A DNA stretch of 64,000 bases from Rhizopus arrhizus. Taxonomy: Eukaryota; Mucoromycota; Mucoromycetes; Mucorales; Rhizopodaceae. The stretch lies in NCBI GenBank assembly GCA_024220505.1, contig JAKZZE010000006.1, forward strand, positions 868,001 to 932,000, written 5' to 3'. Below the pieces are notes generated by a model. It was not told where the DNA came from. It searched no databases and saw only the letters and a list, made by a program, of their open reading frames with translations. Below, piece after piece: positions 58,447-64,000 of this stretch. Both the position numbers and the translations under genes were made by a program. Each line of letters starts with the position of its first letter. Position 1 is the first letter of the stretch.

Positions 58447-61400
58447 TGTATATATTCCTCAAGTACAAATCAATCAATAGAAGGTAAAATAACGGGCCTT
58501 TTATATACGACTTGTCTAGGATCTTTATTGTTCACAAAAATAACTCAATTTGTACAAACAATTGATTTCAATTTGTGTAAACGTTTTTAAATAGTAACAT
58601 TTTGCTCAATTATTGCATATCAAGCATTTTCTGTCTTTACTTTTAGTGTGGTCTTCTTCCCAATTACGGATAACTGCTTTGTCATCGAATCTCCGGTGCT
58701 TACCTATCAACTTAAGCTATATTTATTTTGAATGAGAAGGACAACAGTGTTGACAGTGCAGAAGTTATAATGGACAGCAACGCGCTTCTTAAAGAACAAA
58801 GGTGAAATAGAGGGCGTGATTATTTGTTTCACCAATTCTGCTTCCCTTCTTCACTTTGGTGAACTATTCATTGTGTTCTATTTTTAAAATTCTGTTTCAC
58901 CTTCTCCGCTAACACCTGTTCATTAAACAATTTAAGTAAACTAGACAACTTAATTATTGTTTTAACGATCCTTCTTTTTTCTAACGAGTTCTTTGTGTAA
59001 CCAGCTTCCCCTCACCCTTTTAAATCATACCCATTTTAAATTTATTGTATTCTTTCAAAAGAAGAAAAAATCTTACGACTTTTGATCAAAGAGTTTAATC
59101 TATTTGTCAAAATTTGGGCGCAATGGTTGTCTATTTGTTCGTGTCAAAAAAGTTCGCAAAAAAAAAAAAAGAGCGGGTTGTTAAGTCATTTCGACCTTTG
59201 AAGGGACCATTATTCTAAAACCTCTAAATGTTTTTCTTTACATTGATCCTTTAAAACGAGAAAAAGAAAATCTGGTTGTATGTATATATTTGACCGTCTT
59301 TCTTCATCATTAACATATGCCTCTTGTTTTCTTTGTTGGCTTTATTTTACTTTATAGTTTTATCAACTGGCTATTTGAGATAATCAATGTCTGAGTTTAA
59401 CATATTCTTCATTTGTCCAAAATTTAAGGTTAGGGTCCAGTTTCGCGTTGTAAAGAGTCGTTTTCTATGCATTACCTTTTACAATTCAAATTCTATTGTA
59501 ATTGTTATCTCCAGCTTTATTTTAGTATTCCTTAAATTTGTTTTCTGCTGAAATCATCAATCATCTTTAATTAAAAAAGGAAGAGAATTATTTAGTTAAA
59601 TACAGGAGGAGTATAAACTAATAAATTGAAGTTGCTATAGAAAGATTAGTTGTAGCACATACTGCTTATTACAGAAGCCTTGAATTGCACAGTATTGGTG
59701 ATACTTTACAGAAATGAAACTGTAAAGCTTAAAACGTGGACGCGATTCTTGTACACGCACGATTTTGCAATACTGTACTCATCTTGTAACGGTAATCTGA
59801 TTAGGATTTAGAAGAATACATGAGGTTATTAATAGCTCAAGTGTTTGCATTATAGTTAATAAGAATTTTCAAAGGCTTAATTATCTAGCAATTTTTTTTT
59901 TCGCTGCTAATAATGTATAGACATAAAATACATAGTATTCGTGGTCGCTATTTTATCGAAAGACAGAGTTGACAACTCAGTTTTATGTTGATCATGAAGC
60001 ATAGAAAATACAGGATGTTTGATGCTTTTATTCTAGAGTACAGTTACTTTAGAGACTTCAAATATCCTGGCCTTACATTCTTTAACCTTCATTTCTTCAC
60101 AACCCATTCTTTGTTAATCATATACATTCATAAATCCAGCTGCCAGCCGTTCATTATTGTCTGTTTTTATCTTGAACGGAAACAACTTAACATAGCCGTC
60201 TAAACCAAATGCCTTGCAAAAGGATAATAAGCCGTAAGTATTAAAAGTCAGACTATAGAAACATACTACATCCACAGCAAAGACAATGTTGACAACAGCG
60301 AGAACATGCTTAAGTAAATTCTCAGTTATACTGCGCTTCTAAGCACCTATAGGATTATTAGTTTTTGTGCATATCTAGAGAATACAACGTGGTTTATTTA
60401 CCTTTTATGCCATGTGGAGACGCCTTACGTCTATTTTGCTATGAACTAAATCCAAATAATTAGAGCTTACAACAGCCTTATGAAAGTAAGTTAAAAGTCA
60501 ATGCAAGTAAAATTTACTTATGTCAGGACGTAATCTTACTTTGTTTGGTTCTCTCTTATTGTAACTAGTAAATCATTTGTGGAGATATACTCAAACATAC
60601 CTGATTGATATAACATACACAAGGCCACAATGAAAGCTGAGATTTGATTACCGTTTGTATGTGTTATGTTCCTTATTCAAATGCATTGTTATTTGAACTA
60701 TGTTTATATGTATACTGTATTGTTTTCCTCCGGTGTTTTATTAAAGAGAGCTTTTTGAGTTGGCATAAATAGAATATATTTGGTAAATGTACTCTGGGCG
60801 AGCTTTATTTGTGAGGCGCTGATCTAGTACTCATACAGGTATGTCATTCAAATACTGCTGCTACTCTATATGGATTCTTTACTTCTCACGACTAAGATAA
60901 TCCTACAAAAATAATAATAGTAAATAAAAAAACACTTTGAATTTATGTAATTTTTTTACCGTTAACTCGAAAAGTCAGACGAGAGACGTCCCAAGAGTAC
61001 GATATAAACGGCTATCCGAACGATAAGACCGCTGCTGTTGTAGCTAGCTTCAATTTGGTTTTAAAAGAATATCTTTCTTGAACAAACTCTTTACATATTG
61101 TTAACATATTGTTAGTTATTTTTCAAAACAAGCCAAAAAAATCGCCTTTTTTAGATTTTTTAGTAACAATCACCTACCATATTCGTAAAAATTCTCGAAA
61201 AAATAATATTTTTATTCAAATTTCAGAGGTATTTTTTACATATTTTTTTATCATGGCATTCTTACAGTTCAAAATACGTGTCGTTGGATATCAGTATAGA
61301 AAATATGTCAAATATTATAACTACATAGAAAAATAGCTATGTTTCCTTCGCATATTTTTTTTAACGTATTTTACAAAAGTGATTACCAGATTTGGACTTT

Positions 61401-62294
61401 GACTCCATATAAAGTAATCACAGCCAAAAAATAGTAAAAAAAATCGCTATTGGCCAATATCCTGCTTACTAATAGGTCGGTGTTGCTTACCTGTCATATG
61501 AATCTAAGAAAGTACATAAATGTAATAATATCTTACTTTTGTCAAGTCAGGTCTGCCTGTACTAATTCTTAAATATAAATACGCTCTTTTCCCACTTACC
61601 TCGTTATTTCAATATTTATATTACGACTGCAATTCCTTATTTCGTAACTAAGGACAATGATAAAGCGTTTATTTCTTCAGTATCCTCAAAATTTCAAGAA
61701 ATTGGACAATACGTCTCTTTTAGTGGAGCTCTCTTGATTTTCCTTTACCATTAGGTATTTTTTAAGCTTTTTTTCGTATTTTTAAAGTTGTTATACTGAG
61801 ATGTCCATTTTTATTGAAAAGCAAAAAAAAAAAGTGGAAATCATATATAATAATAAAAAAAAAAAAATGCCGATAATGCTTACTTTTACTAACATTTGAC
61901 AGTTGATTAACATTTTATTGTAGAAGAATTTCAATGGCACATATTAAAATATTTGAAACAATACTATTTTCACATATCATTTTATTTTGTAATATTTTCT
62001 CAAAAAAAAAGCAACTTATTGCCTATAGCTATATATAGATACATATATATATATACTGTATATTAAATGTTTATTTTTTTGCAAAATATCGTCATGTATC
62101 CATGTGTTATTTATGGTATTGATACGAAATAACGAAGTGAATCGCTTATCGGGACGCTTCAATTTATTAAATGTTTTTTTTATAGTTGAGTCAGCAATCG
62201 TAAAGAACAAAAATATTATATAAAAGAATTAAAAGCAGTTACAGCATATTTTTTATAATTAATGTTGATTTTTGATACAAGTTTAATAACTCTA
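58447..62294. other. Long non-coding tract
   Basis: 3.85 kb of AT-rich DNA upstream of the chitinase gene. I looked for exons, tRNA arms and repeats and found nothing I can support. Short open stretches (for example 59985-60203 and 61109-61336) have no recognisable motif or splice context. Confidence 0.5.
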
Positions 62295-64000
62295 CTAGCT
62301 GTCTTTCTTTGTAAGGTTAATTATAAAACTGTCCATGGCTCCCTTTCCTTTACGTACGGGCTCTGTTGCTTTACGTGGTCGGCCTCGAGGGTTTTTTTGT
62401 CGGCCATTTTCCTCTCGGATTCTTTTTTCTTTTTCTTTTGCACTTAGCTTAGGTCTCCCTCTTCCTCTTACCTCTTGTGCAGAATTTGTATAGTCACTAT
62501 CACTACCGCTATTGTTATTTCTGGAATTTTCTTCATTATTTCCTTCTGCCTCAGTATTTCTCTCTTTTCCCTGAAAATTTTATAACGTTTAGTAAGATTT
62601 GTTTAAAAAACAGTTTTCATCAATATATATATATATATATGTACCTTCAAAGCATTTCTCTTACGTTTCAAAAGAGGTCCACTCTCATTGCGTTTGGGCT
62701 GGCTCACTTTTTCAAAAGTTCTTTCATCTATGAATATACGACAATAGCTTAAAACTACATAAAGAAGCAAGGGTTCATTTAAAAGTAAACACTCACGATT
62801 AAAATTGTTTGCAAATGAAGAGTTAAGCAAGTTTCCAAAATCTTTTGTCAACGATGCTTCCGAGTCAGCAAGAGACGCATCAGATGTAAATGAATGACTT
62901 CTATTGCCTTGAAAAGACAACACTGTACTTCTACTGCCTTCTTCCATAGGATCGTCTTCATTGAAGCGGCTGTTTTGACCATTTCGTACTATTTTCTGAA
63001 GAAAATCTTTTTTTTTTGTTGTGAGATATACGAAAAATTTTACTTTGAATGCGCTCGCAATTATGTTTCTTACCATTGTAATTGCTTGAGTTATGTCTAG
63101 TTTGTTCCGAATTTGTACTATTTGAAGGATTTGATGCCCTTTTGGATGATGGGATGGTCATTACCTGCCCCTTTGATTCTTTAATAGTATCTTCTGATCC
63201 ACTTCTACTAGCTTCTAAAGAGATAACAAAATAATCAATTCATGTTTGGAGATTTTATTGTCTGGTTTGGCTATTTATGCATATTGTAAAGGCTTTTTAG
63301 AAACATACCATCAAACTCTGATAAATTATTATGAGTAAAAACTTCACTATCTCTTGTCTGTTTTGCTCCCCATTGATCTTCTAACTGACCCAGATCCTCA
63401 TGGTTGCTTCTCAAAATGTCTTCAGGAAAATTGTTTCTCTGATGGGTATGTCTTTCATTTATATGCGAGTTTTCACTTGAATGTCTATCATTTCTTTGCG
63501 AGTTTTCACTTGAATCAGACATACGCCTAACATACAATAGGTTTTCTGGAGGCACATAGGGCTCATCTTCATCAGTAAAATACTGATTATATTGTCGTTC
63601 TTCGTTGTTGCCAGTGAAATTTGGAATTTCGACATCGTCACCACGAGCTTCCTGATTTCTTCTTCGGCCTTCTTCTAAAATTTCTCTTTCATAATCATCT
63701 AGTAGATAGTAGTAATATATTTAAAAATGCGGATATAGCACTTTTTTCAATAAATAAATTTGATCTTACCAAGCTCTTCCCTATTTGTGGTGTTTTCGTA
63801 AAATTCAGGTCCATTTGAGAATTCTTGATTCATCGATAGGTTTACATAAAAATATCCCTCTTTAACACCCTCATTTAGTTGAAGAGGGGCAACTTGAGGA
63901 TGGACCAAATCTTTTAATCTTTCTGGAACAAGTGAGATACCTGGTATGATTGTCAAAGCAAGTGCCTGCATGTGGAATTTTTCTTCCACAACCCTACCCA
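62295..64000 (-). CDS. AT-hook protein, C-terminal part (5' end outside window)
   Basis: Six exons are inferred within the window: 64000-63770 (open to the edge), 63698-63309, 63214-63074, 62988-62797, 62727-62645 and 62570-62295, all with GT-AG borders and consistent phase. The N-terminal visible part is ordered (TIIPGISLVPERLKDLVH). The middle is Asp/Glu/Ser/Asn-rich with a twofold repeat (RNDRHSSENSHINERHTH). The C-terminus has two AT hooks, VRGRGRPKLS and NPRGRPRKAT. AT hooks bind the minor groove of AT-rich DNA, so a nuclear chromatin or kinetochore role is likely, but I do not recognise the family. Confidence 0.75.

Overview
The window looks like nuclear DNA of a filamentous fungus, most likely a mucoromycete (Mucorales-type). 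Genes carry many short GT-AG introns of about 45-60 nt, intergenic DNA is very AT-rich, and the fatty acid synthase is one fused beta-alpha chain. The set of Ty3, LINE and Tc1-like elements also fits. This is inferred from gene structure and protein families; no database search was possible. I rebuilt exon-intron structures by hand from splice sites and reading phase.

Layout. 1-11.8 kb is a compact block of host genes: the C-terminus of an unknown protein, an NF-YA/Hap2 subunit, a Tc1-like transposon relic, a MYSM1-like JAMM histone deubiquitinase, an Snt2-type chromatin protein, a TRIC-type cation channel and an ornithine cyclodeaminase/mu-crystallin-like enzyme. 11.8-16.5 kb is non-coding DNA and a nest of related LTR fragments. 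16,555-24,757 is a young Ty3/gypsy element on the minus strand (two 625-bp LTRs), with Gag, a -1 frameshift site, protease-RT-RNase H, integrase and an extra ORF in the env position. 25.1-30.5 kb holds an intron-containing tRNA-Tyr, a small copper-fist regulator, a LINE relic and a PA-TM-RING ubiquitin ligase. 31.6-43.0 kb is a transposon graveyard: a LINE with three chained ORFs, two inverted 568-bp solo LTRs that have recombined and flipped 2.6 kb, an unexplained G+C-richer ORF, and a Tc1-like transposase gene broken by a 100-bp MITE and a 5'-truncated LINE. 44.4-58.4 kb holds the 3,863-aa fatty acid synthase and, convergent to it, a GH18 chitinase. 58.4-62.3 kb shows nothing I can call a gene. 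The right edge holds the C-terminal part of an AT-hook protein.

How the genes relate. Several host genes act on chromatin or transcription (NF-YA, MYSM1-like, Snt2, copper fist, AT-hook), but nothing shows that they are co-regulated. The most unusual material is in the mobile elements: swapped target-site duplications that record an inversion, an exact A AAA AAC frameshift heptamer at the gag stop codon, a third ORF running into the LTR, ATGA and TAATG stop-start overlaps between LINE ORFs, and a 300-codon orphan ORF.
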